In this document: piece after piece, positions 1 through 7,698 of the stretch
How the letters are laid out: each line of letters starts with the position of its first letter
Position numbering within the stretch: the stretch's first letter is position 1
Assembly: GCA_040903745.1 (NCBI GenBank)
Contig: JBBDUV010000074.1
Span: 1 to 64,000, forward strand
Length of the DNA stretch: 64,000 bases
Origin: M55B112 sp040903745
GTDB taxonomy: Bacteria > Bacteroidota > Bacteroidia > Bacteroidales > GCA-2748055
Direction: 5' to 3'
The notes under the pieces: model-generated
Told to the model about the DNA's origin: nothing
Databases searched by the model: none
What the model saw: only the letters and a program-made list of their open reading frames with translations
Program-made: the position numbers and the translations under genes

Positions 1-523
1 AATATGAAGTAACAGCAAAAAGTGCTGACGGATGTGTTTCAGCAGGGACAAGCGTTACAATTAACGCCCAACCAGCAGGTCCAGATGCTCCAACGGTTAC
101 TATAACCCAGCCAACATGCAGCGTACCAACTGGTACAATTACTGTAAGTTCAAGCTTGGTAGATCTTTCTTTTAGTGTTGATGGGACAGACTACACCAAT
201 ACCACAGGGATATTTACCTCGCTTGCAGCGGGTGAATATGAAGTAACAGCAAAAAGTGCTGACGGATGTGTTTCAGCAGGGACAAGCGTAACAGTCAATG
301 CTCAACCGGCCACACCGGAAGCTCCAACTGTTGCTGTGACCCATCCATCATGTAGCGAACCTACTGGTGCAATCACTGTAACCTCAACCCTGGCTGGTCT
401 CTCATTTAGTATTGATGGGACAGACTACACCAATACCTCAGGGATGTTTACCTCGCTTGCAGCGGGTGAATATGAAGTAACAGCAAAAAGTGCTGACGGA
501 TGTGTTTCAGCAGGGACAAGCGT
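1..523 (+). repeat. 234-bp tandem repeats inside the T9SS protein gene
   Basis: The string beginning aatatgaagtaacagcaaaa recurs at 1, 235 and 469, a period of 234 bp (78 codons). The ~55 bp following each start are almost unchanged; the remainder of the unit is more diverged. The array continues beyond the left edge. Confidence 0.9.
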
Positions 524-821
524 AACACTTGAATGTGTAACAGGTGTATTTACACTTAGCAACGTAAATGCTATAGCAGTTAATATTTATCCAAATCCTT
601 TTACCACTTCACTTTACATTGCAATAGATGATGTATCGCAAATCAATAATTGTGAATTGAAAATATACAGTGTTCTGGGAGATGAAGTGATCAGCACAAC
701 TGTTACGAATCAATTATCAACCATTGAAACAAGTAATCTTCCTGTTGGGATTTACTTCTATAAAGTAATTGATAAAGGTATTCTTATTCAATCAGGCAAA
801 CTGATTTCTCAAAAGGACTAA
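3..821 (+). CDS. Repeat-rich secreted protein with T9SS type A sorting domain (5' partial)
   Basis: The reading frame is open from the left edge, so the N-terminus lies outside the window; 272 codons are visible. It holds nearly identical units spaced exactly 234 bp (78 aa), seen at 1, 235 and 469, each with a YEVTAKSADGCVSAGTSVT-type strand and an FSxDGTDYTNT motif. These look like Ig-like/gliding-motility SprB-type repeats. The last ~85 residues (IYPNPFTTSLYIA, then GIYFYKVI) are a typical Por secretion-system C-terminal sorting domain, so the protein is probably exported by T9SS and anchored or released at the surface. Function of the body is unknown; adhesin is an inference. The near-identity of the repeats suggests recent duplication or gene conversion. 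Confidence 0.85.
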   Translation, partial: YEVTAKSADGCVSAGTSVTINAQPAGPDAPTVTITQPTCSVPTGTITVSSSLVDLSFSVDGTDYTNTTGIFTSLAAGEYEVTAKSADGCVSAGTSVTVNAQPATPEAPTVAVTHPSCSEPTGAITVTSTLAGLSFSIDGTDYTNTSGMFTSLAAGEYEVTAKSADGCVSAGTSVTLECVTGVFTLSNVNAIAVNIYPNPFTTSLYIAIDDVSQINNCELKIYSVLGDEVISTTVTNQLSTIETSNLPVGIYFYKVIDKGILIQSGKLISQKD

Positions 822-842
822 ATTCTTAAGAGGACTAAATCC

Positions 843-885
843 AAAAAAACCTGCTTCCAAATAACTGGGAGCAGGTTTTTTTTTG
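843..885. terminator. Bidirectional rho-independent terminator
   Basis: A stem of cctgcttcc (850-858) with gggagcagg (867-875), one G-T pair and an 8-nt loop, is flanked by seven A on the left and nine T on the right. It lies between the convergent genes ending at 821 (+) and 904 (-) and can serve both. Confidence 0.9.
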
Positions 886-903
886 GTGTTTTCGGAGTCA
901 TGC

Positions 904-2349
904 TCATTTCATACAAGCAAGCAAATCACTTACACCAACAGTAGCAATTCCTGACGTTATATCGGACATAGCGTAAGGCACAATTAAATTGTTATTATGT
1001 ATCAAGGAACCGCAGGAATACACAACATTGGGTACATAGCCTTCGCGCTCTTCTTCGTTAGGCGTAAGAAGCGGCTCTTCGAGCCGGGCAATTACTTTTG
1101 ACGGATTTTCAAGATCGAGCAAAATTACACCGATAGAATACTGCCTCATTGGTCCAACGCCATGGGTTATCACAATCCACCCTTCACTGGTTTCAAGCGG
1201 TGAGCCGCAATTTCCAATCTGAACAAATTCCCATGGCATCGTTGGTTCCTGAATAATTTCGGCGCTATCCCAAAAATGCAAATGATCAGAAAACATGATG
1301 TAATTATTTACCTCATCCAAACGAGAAAGCATTGCATATTTACCGTTTATTTTACGCGGGAAAAAGGCCATTCCCTTATTTTGAACAGCCTTGCCATTTA
1401 GTGTAATGATATCAAAATAAATAAAATCTTTTGTTACAAGCAATTGCGGAAGAATACAAAACCCATTGTATGCAGTGTACGTTGCATAGTAGGTGGATTC
1501 GCCATTGTCATCGAAAAATTGAACAAACCTTGCATCCTCTATTCCCTTGTTTTCATTCTTGGAAACCGGAAAAATCACACGTTCAGAAATATCATTTTTT
1601 GCTTCAAATTTTATAAAATAATTAGAATCGGCAAGCCACAAAATATTTTTTATAGCTTCTTCATCAGTAGAGTTTGTCGCATTCATTTGAATCTCGGAAA
1701 TACTATTATTTAATTGATTAAAAGTGAAGGATTCCGGCAGTTCTTCAAACACCTTTATAGTTGTTTCGTTCCAGGATTTCATATTTTTTAACTTGAGTTG
1801 GAACAAATGACGATCATATGACTGGTCATGAAGGATCTTAGGAGTTTCCACAAATTCACTTACCGGGTTAAATAGAAATGTACCGTCTTCTTGAATTATA
1901 CCGCTCTGAAATACGATGGAAGAAATATGACCTTCTCCTGTAGCCCGGAGGCTCATAATAAACCGAAGACTCCCCGGAGCAACACCTTCCTGGTTAGGGT
2001 GGGGAACAATAGATGGATTAAAAAGGGCGGCAGATTCAATCGAGTACTCCATCGAAAAATAAGCTCCTATCAATTGTTTCTTTGTCCTGCTTATTTTTTG
2101 CTCATCAGGAATAAAATGGGAAACCTTATCAAAATTGCCATTATACACACCCACGATATTTTTATGCCTATCGGAGAAATTAAAATTTACCTTTTTCAAT
2201 AAATCTTTAGCTGCATCATCAGATAGATCTACCACCTTGGATATTATTTCTGGAATACGTGTTATGTCCGGAATATGAGCACGGGTTATCACCCTTGATG
2301 TGTTCCTGACAATTTTAGTTCTGCTTCTTTTTACCAATGGCTTTTTCAA
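904..2349 (-). CDS. GH130-related glycosidase/phosphorylase with long N-terminal domain
   Basis: 481 aa. Residues ~100-480 have the five-bladed propeller pattern of GH130: FNPS (110-113), KGIEDARFV (268-276) with the Asp272 that matches the family's catalytic acid, GNCGSPLETSEGWIVITHG (379-397) and YVPNVVYSCG (438-447). A charged ~95-residue N-terminal domain precedes it, as in a GH130 branch usually found beside glycosyltransferases. There is no signal peptide, so it should be cytoplasmic. The start appears to be TTG at 2349; no ATG lies near the conserved N-terminus. It is third in a leftward set with two GT4 genes. GH130 enzymes act on beta-mannosides, some as phosphorylases, and the related GT108 enzymes polymerise mannose. 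Whether this one degrades or builds a mannoside cannot be decided from sequence. Confidence 0.8.
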   Translation of the reverse strand: MKKPLVKRSRTKIVRNTSRVITRAHIPDITRIPEIISKVVDLSDDAAKDLLKKVNFNFSDRHKNIVGVYNGNFDKVSHFIPDEQKISRTKKQLIGAYFSMEYSIESAALFNPSIVPHPNQEGVAPGSLRFIMSLRATGEGHISSIVFQSGIIQEDGTFLFNPVSEFVETPKILHDQSYDRHLFQLKLKNMKSWNETTIKVFEELPESFTFNQLNNSISEIQMNATNSTDEEAIKNILWLADSNYFIKFEAKNDISERVIFPVSKNENKGIEDARFVQFFDDNGESTYYATYTAYNGFCILPQLLVTKDFIYFDIITLNGKAVQNKGMAFFPRKINGKYAMLSRLDEVNNYIMFSDHLHFWDSAEIIQEPTMPWEFVQIGNCGSPLETSEGWIVITHGVGPMRQYSIGVILLDLENPSKVIARLEEPLLTPNEEEREGYVPNVVYSCGSLIHNNNLIVPYAMSDITSGIATVGVSDLLACMK

Positions 2350-2400
2350 TGGTTTTTTGGTTAGTTTATTGTTTGGTTAATTTTACAATACTTAGTGTCT

Positions 2401-2512
2401 GTCCATAAAGTCCGATAGCTGCATTGCTGCAAAAATCTTAATTCCTCGAATACATTAGTATACTGCGTCTTAATATTTTTGCGCGCTTTGCTCTCGAACT
2501 TTATGATCCAGC
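2401..2512. repeat. ~100-bp imperfect palindromic element
   Basis: cataaagt at 2404-2411 is mirrored by actttatg at 2498-2505. Inside, gcaaaaatctta (2429 onward) is imperfectly mirrored by ttaatatttttgcgc. The centre lies near 2455. It sits in the 231-bp gap between the GT4 and GH130 genes. The size and symmetry suggest a dispersed palindromic repeat or MITE-like remnant; no ORF is contained. Confidence 0.5.
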
Positions 2513-2580
2513 CACTTCTACTTTATTGACACACTCTACTTATATCTGCATAATAATGCAAACTTTTATGTCTACTGCAA

Positions 2581-3585
2581 TTATAAGATTTTTTTATACG
2601 TTTGAAGATAAGCTTCCGTCATTTTTTCTCTGCTAAATTTTGAAAGCGCCCACTCCCTGCAATTTTTTCTGTCAATAGTTTTAATATTCCTAACTGCTTC
2701 GGCTGCTTCTTCAATGGTATGAACCAGAAAACCGGTTTCCCCATCAATTATCAATTCTGGCATTGAACCTAAATTGAATGCGATAACAGGCGTACCGCAC
2801 ATCATCGATTCTGCCACACTTAAACCGAATGGCTCATTAAAGCTAATTGGATGCAAAAGTGCAACCGCTTCACCCAGTAGTTTATCCCTTTCCTTTGATC
2901 CCGAATTGCCCACATATACAATATCGTCATCATTAATGAAAGGCTTAATCTTGTTGTCAAAATATTCCTGATGCTGAATTAAGCCGGAAATGATTAATTT
3001 CCTTCCTGATTGTTTGGCAATTTGAATAGATTCATAAGTGCCTTTTTCAGGGTGAATCCTGCCAAAAAACAATAAATAGTCATTTGAGGTTTTCCGGTAA
3101 GTAAATTCATTTGTATTAAGTCCATTATAAATTGTTGCAATGTATTCAAGTTCCGGGGAACGGTCAGAGTTACTTATTGATACGTAAAAATTAGTTTTGT
3201 TGTATTTTTTATATACCGGCAATATTTTGGGAGATGAAAAACCATGAATAGTGGTAAGCATGGGTGTTTTAATCAATCGGGAATAGGTAAGCGGAAGAAA
3301 ATCAAAGTGGTTATGAATTAAATCAAATTTATCTGCCTGTTCAAGCAAATTACTGATATGAAGGCATTCCCATACCTTAGGGTCAATTTCCGAATTTTCT
3401 GCGTAACCCTCATTCGTCACATATTGCAAATGACCTTTAGTAATTGAATTACCTGTGGCGAATAGGGTAATGTCAATATTTTTTTCTATTAATCCTTCTG
3501 TAATATTTGAAGTCACCTGTTCCCAAGGGCCGTATTTTACGGGTGGGGTTCTCCAGGCAATGGGCGACAATATGGCTATTTTCAT
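2581..3585 (-). CDS. GT4-family glycosyltransferase
   Basis: 334 aa, ATG start. GT-B retaining glycosyltransferase of family GT4. The N-terminal Rossmann half begins KIAILSPIAWRTPPVKYGPWE, with the nucleotide-sugar-proximal HNHFDFLPL at ~91-99. The C-terminal half has FGRIHPEKG (174-182) and the E-x7-E motif in EPFGLSVAE (Glu251, Glu259), followed by GTPVIAF and GETGFLV. There is no signal peptide or membrane segment, so it is cytosolic. It starts 53 bp after the upstream GT4 fusion gene and is very likely co-transcribed. The donor is probably GDP-mannose or a UDP/ADP-hexose; the specificity is not readable. Confidence 0.9.
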   Translation of the reverse strand: MKIAILSPIAWRTPPVKYGPWEQVTSNITEGLIEKNIDITLFATGNSITKGHLQYVTNEGYAENSEIDPKVWECLHISNLLEQADKFDLIHNHFDFLPLTYSRLIKTPMLTTIHGFSSPKILPVYKKYNKTNFYVSISNSDRSPELEYIATIYNGLNTNEFTYRKTSNDYLLFFGRIHPEKGTYESIQIAKQSGRKLIISGLIQHQEYFDNKIKPFINDDDIVYVGNSGSKERDKLLGEAVALLHPISFNEPFGLSVAESMMCGTPVIAFNLGSMPELIIDGETGFLVHTIEEAAEAVRNIKTIDRKNCREWALSKFSREKMTEAYLQTYKKIL

Positions 3586-3638
3586 ACGTATAATGGATGA
3601 CGACTATTATTCAAACAATGATCAACAAGTTCTTCTAT

Positions 3639-5903
3639 TCAATTTCCAATGATGAGGGGTTCATATTCTTCAAATGCCTGTAAAACTACTAAATGCGAAA
3701 TTAGATAGGCCAGCGAACTTTCTGCACCCTGGTTACGGTTCACTCCATAGTGTTCAAGGCCATCACAACACCCTTTAGTTTCAAAATCAAACAAACTCAT
3801 TCGAAGGTCATTTTCCCCCAAAAACCACATAAAGCATGAAAATAATTTTGTGAGATAATCTTTATCTTTTGTTAAGTGAAAAGCCTGATGATACATTAAA
3901 ATCATTGCCAGGGCATCCACAGGTTGTTGGGCAAACATGGATCGTTTACCTTCTTTTTTATACCAATTTTCATTACCGATAATCGACAAATAACCCTCAT
4001 TAACAGTAATACCTGTCAGAAAGTCCATGGTTTCCAATGCTATATTATATATTTTATCGTCGTCAAGTATCTCTGCTGCATGTAAAAGGGCAAGGGGCAA
4101 AATTCCATTATCATAAGCCAATAATGGCTCAAACCAATTCCATTTGGGCGACCTGTTTCCCTCATATTGGTAGATTATCTTTCTGGCAAGATCTCTTAAA
4201 CTTTCAATCATTGACTCATCTGAAGGATTGGCTTTTAGATAATAACTAATCCCTAACATGGTATTGGCAATCCCCCTTATTGATTGAAGCTTTTCAAAAT
4301 TTGGTAAAGCATCAAAGAAAACAAGTTTCCCTGTCTGATAATAAGCATCATTAGGAGCATTGCCTATCAGATATCCAAGGGCCCAAATGGTTCTTCCAAA
4401 CGAGTCTTCCGATCCAACATCATCAAGAAAGTTTCGATTAAAACTGAGGAAATTCCTGAATGTCCCATCTTTGTTTTGCATATAATGAATATAGCTCAGG
4501 TATATAGGTGCTAAATTTAGTGCGAACTTATCTTTTGTTTGTCTATAGGTCATCAGCACCATAAGCAAGGCCCGGGCATTATCGTCAAGGCAATAACCTT
4601 CTTTCAGATTAGGAATACCGAATTTTGCATGCTGAATAATTCCCGTATCATCAGTTAGGCGTTTAATATGAACCAAGGAAAAGGGTGGGAGTAACAGCGG
4701 ATCTATTAAGGTTTCTGCTTTGGAAGAAATTTGGGGTTTATCTGATAATATTTGTTTTGTAAGAGCAATGTATTTGGCGCCGGATTTCGGCCAGGTTATC
4801 GATTTCCCATAATCATATGCTTTTTTCCTGATTTTTTTCAACGCTTCAGGATTAGCCAACAAGTCCATCAGAATTCTTGAAAGCTCGTCAGAATCTTTAA
4901 AGTTAAAAAAACGGCCCCTCCCATCAGCTAATAATTCCGATGCATGCCAGTAAGGTGTTGAAATAACAGCCGAACCTATGCCGACTGCATAAGAAAGCGT
5001 GCCGCTCGTAATCTGTGCTTCATTCAGATAAGGTGTAATATATATATCGGAGGCCGATAAATATTTAAATAATTCTCTTTGTTCTATAAATTCATTCAGG
5101 AAAACAACATGATCTCCCAGGTTAAGGTTTTTTACCAATAGATGAAGATAATTGCGGTATTCTTCGCCGGCATGACGAAGAACATTTGGATGCGTCTTTC
5201 CCAGAACCATGTATATAACCTCAGGGAATTTTTCAATTACTTTGGGCAATGATTCAATTGCTGTTTCAATCCCTTTATTCCGGCTGAGGATTCCAAATGT
5301 GAGTAATAACTTTTTATTTTCAAGTTTAAATTCCTTTTTTGATTGTTCCTGACTAAACTGAATATCTGGTACGCCGTGTTCGATAAAAGCAATTTTCGCG
5401 CTGTCCACATCATAAACACCGGTAAGAAGCTCAATGGCCTTATGGCTCATTACAACGACTTTATGGGCTATCTTGCAGATTTGCTGCAGCACTGCCGTTT
5501 CGTTGTAAGAAGGGTTTTTTACAATGGTGTGAAGAGTTACGATTAACGGTATTTGAAGACGATGAATCAATGGAAGAATATATAAACCATTCTGACCTCC
5601 AAAAATTCCAAACTCATGTTCAAGAATACACACATCAGCGCCGCTTAGATTGATGAATTTCACTGCTTCCAAATAGTCGCGCTGATATTCCTGCCTTATG
5701 GTCAGTTTTACTTCTTCAGGATAATTATAGGTTTGGTCATGATCGTTCATGGCTACAATATAACCTTCAATTGCATCCTCTTTTAACATATTGCTGCCTT
5801 CCGCCACAACAGAATCTGTTACCATTGATTTGTAAAGATTCATGGTAAAAGTTCCGATACCGCATTCGCGAGGCGGATATGTTCCTATATATACAATTTT
5901 CAT
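3639..5903 (-). CDS. GT4 glycosyltransferase fused to an alpha/alpha-barrel-like domain
   Basis: 754 aa, ATG start. Residues 1-390 form a GT-B glycosyltransferase: IGTYPPRECGIGTFT (6-20), LEHEFGIFGGQNG (94-106), LLTFGILSRNKGIETAI (200-216) and a degenerate E-x7-E region around NEAQITSGTLSYAVG. Residues ~400-754 are helical repeats (YCLDDNARALLMVL, RGIANTMLGISYYL, WFEPLLAYDNGILPLALLHAA) resembling the (alpha/alpha)6 fold of glycan-processing enzymes. The fused arrangement and its neighbours (GT4 and GH130) suggest one pathway for a short intracellular or exported glycan. First gene of the leftward set; no signal peptide. The activity of the C-terminal half is unknown. Confidence 0.85.
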   Translation of the reverse strand: MKIVYIGTYPPRECGIGTFTMNLYKSMVTDSVVAEGSNMLKEDAIEGYIVAMNDHDQTYNYPEEVKLTIRQEYQRDYLEAVKFINLSGADVCILEHEFGIFGGQNGLYILPLIHRLQIPLIVTLHTIVKNPSYNETAVLQQICKIAHKVVVMSHKAIELLTGVYDVDSAKIAFIEHGVPDIQFSQEQSKKEFKLENKKLLLTFGILSRNKGIETAIESLPKVIEKFPEVIYMVLGKTHPNVLRHAGEEYRNYLHLLVKNLNLGDHVVFLNEFIEQRELFKYLSASDIYITPYLNEAQITSGTLSYAVGIGSAVISTPYWHASELLADGRGRFFNFKDSDELSRILMDLLANPEALKKIRKKAYDYGKSITWPKSGAKYIALTKQILSDKPQISSKAETLIDPLLLPPFSLVHIKRLTDDTGIIQHAKFGIPNLKEGYCLDDNARALLMVLMTYRQTKDKFALNLAPIYLSYIHYMQNKDGTFRNFLSFNRNFLDDVGSEDSFGRTIWALGYLIGNAPNDAYYQTGKLVFFDALPNFEKLQSIRGIANTMLGISYYLKANPSDESMIESLRDLARKIIYQYEGNRSPKWNWFEPLLAYDNGILPLALLHAAEILDDDKIYNIALETMDFLTGITVNEGYLSIIGNENWYKKEGKRSMFAQQPVDALAMILMYHQAFHLTKDKDYLTKLFSCFMWFLGENDLRMSLFDFETKGCCDGLEHYGVNRNQGAESSLAYLISHLVVLQAFEEYEPLIIGN

Positions 5904-6328
5904 TAGTCTATAATTTGTTCTTATTGGTCAGATAGCCTGTTGTCCCGAAGTATCTCGGGAGAGCTAGCTATAACCCTCTATTCTAATTGCTTGCAACCAA
6001 TGTGAAATAATAATGATTCGCGATATCTCGGAACAGGCTGTGTGTGTCAATAATAATGTAATGGCTCAGTTCATATTTATAAAAGTAACAAGAAATAATG
6101 AAACTTATGCCTTATTAGCGTTTTGATATTTACAATTCAGTACATGAGCAACCCTTATCAATGAACATCAGGATCCTTGCGCATATTTATTGATGTCCTT
6201 TCCTGCCTCACATTCTGCAGCCAGGTCCCTTGTGGGTGGCTGCGATGATGTGGACGATCCCCCGTTAAGAAGTTTGAAAATGCCGGCGTGGTCGGTTGCG
6301 GCCCCAGTGATCTAGCAGGAGACGTGGT
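5904..6328. other. 425-bp gene-free stretch upstream of the GT operon
   Basis: It should contain the promoter of the leftward GT operon, but no clear -33/-7 pair was found. A small palindrome cccgaagtatctcggg lies at ~5945-5960. On the minus strand 6168-6311 is open for 47 codons without a start (it reads AGIFKLLNGG and AAECEAGKDINKY), which may be the tail of a decayed gene; I do not recognise it. Confidence 0.4.
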
Positions 6329-6619
6329 TTATGAATCTATCTGTCCATTATATAAATCAGAAATTGGAAAAATCAGGTCGTAATCATTCCAGTTTAAATT
6401 TCCATCAGTCAATGAAAAATCCGAGAATTTGTTTTCATCTAAATATTTTTTAATCGATGGATGGAGGGATTTTGATAAAAATGGTTTGAAATCAACAAGT
6501 TTCTCATTTCCGTCACTAAACTTTATCCGAATTGCATAATCCGACAAATATTTTGCAGAATCAATTTTCAACAGATTGAATCCAGGTTCTGAATCCTTAT
6601 AATCAACAATTATTCTCAT
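6329..6619 (-). CDS. DUF2442 domain protein
   Basis: 96 aa, ATG start. The pattern SAKYLSDYAIRIKFSDGNEK, then VDFKPFL and DGNLNWNDYDL, fits DUF2442, a small domain often encoded immediately after DUF4160. Its ATG overlaps the TGA of the upstream gene (ATGA, 6616-6619), so the two are translationally coupled. Such pairs resemble toxin-antitoxin modules in size and layout, but their biochemical role is not established. It lies in a region containing several gene remnants. Confidence 0.85.
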   Translation of the reverse strand: MRIIVDYKDSEPGFNLLKIDSAKYLSDYAIRIKFSDGNEKLVDFKPFLSKSLHPSIKKYLDENKFSDFSLTDGNLNWNDYDLIFPISDLYNGQIDS

Positions 6620-6921
6620 TTTAATCTTTTTGTAATTCTCTCAAATTCAACATCCTTATGATAAACAAAATAGTTAATCCATTTTTCAACTATTTTGTCA
6701 GCGTATTGCTCAAGAAAAACCTCGAAATCTTTAAGGTCCTTTCCTTTTAAGGGCCTTGCTGCTGAAATATTTGTAATCTTTATCTCCGAAATCTCGCCAT
6801 TAACGATATAGAATTCTGCTTTACTTTCAAATTCACCTTTTTTTGCATGAACATGAATCGGTTCGTGCTCATTTGAGTAGAAGAAAATAAGAATCCCTAA
6901 GTATTCGAATATCTTTGGCAT
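6616..6921 (-). CDS. DUF4160 domain protein
   Basis: 101 aa from the ATG at 6919-6921. This start gives the family's usual beginning MPKIFEYLGILIFFYSNEH, so I prefer it to the upstream ATG at 6969, which would add 16 atypical residues. The core HEPIHVHAKKGEFESKAEF matches the DUF4160 signature with its conserved His pair. It overlaps DUF2442 by 4 bp. A regulatory or toxin-antitoxin-like role is inferred from the pairing only. Confidence 0.85.
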   Translation of the reverse strand: MPKIFEYLGILIFFYSNEHEPIHVHAKKGEFESKAEFYIVNGEISEIKITNISAARPLKGKDLKDFEVFLEQYADKIVEKWINYFVYHKDVEFERITKRLK

Positions 6922-6989
6922 TATCCAATCTCTTAATAATTTATCTGATACAAATTTACAAAATTTCAATCTGATCCGAAAATTACTGT

Positions 6990-7478
6990 TTAGAGTGGCT
7001 TCCCCGTCTTCTTCAAAAAAGTAATCTCAGGCAAAACCACCAGAAATTCCTTGTCTCTCTCTTCGGAGTACCAGTATAACAGGAAGGTCACTTTCGCGGC
7101 TGCCGGGGAATATCCGAGTTGTTGGAGTTTTTGAATTTCCTCCTTCATGTGGGCTGAAAATTTCAGGACCTGCTCTTCTTTGTGGTTCAAACATCCTTCT
7201 TCGTTTACTTTCAACAGGTCCGCAGATTTTAATGAGAGGATACGTTTCTGCACAAATGCGAAATAGCCCAATTGCACATGCTTGTGGGTCGTCTGGACGG
7301 ACAGTTCGTCTGGAGAAGGATAGATTGTGTTGTCTGCAACATGCACAATATTTTCCGCCCGGATATTTTTCAGGTAGTCATCGTTGTAATGAATCTCCAG
7401 CCTCGACTTCGCGCGGGTCATGGCGACATATTGGCCTGTACTTCGGTATCTAGGAAAACAATACGGGGCATCGTACAT
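6990..7478 (-). pseudogene. C-terminal fragment of a RecQ/UvrD-type helicase
   Basis: The 162-codon frame begins abruptly and contains YVAMTRAKSRLEIHYND (17-33), which is helicase motif VI of UvrD/Rep-type enzymes and of the long Bacteroidota RecQ proteins that carry such a tail. The rest is the winged-helix-like tail. All upstream helicase motifs (Walker A, DExx, III-V) are missing, and the sequence just before motif VI (FPRYRSTGQ) does not fit the family. The gene is therefore a truncated relic. The stretch 7479-7698 upstream holds only an unrecognised minus-strand frame (7450-7656), so the rest was lost or replaced. Confidence 0.65.
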
Positions 7479-7698
7479 TTGTTACAACCAATGGCCGATG
7501 GTGAAGATAGAGGTTTTTTTTCATTTTGATGTCAATCTTCAACCGGTGCTTCTCGGAGTGCCTTCTGTGGATCCCGTCCAGGAAGTATTCGAACATCTCA
7601 TCGATCTCCTCCGGTGCGCGAGATGCCAGCTTCGGCACCCGAAACTCCCAAACCACTTGCTACTGTTTATAGCATATTAATGACATGTTTTATTCGTT

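Noticed and set aside
7450..7656. 68-codon minus-strand frame upstream of the helicase fragment
   Set aside because: No recognisable motif; possibly part of the same decayed locus, but not supportable as a gene.
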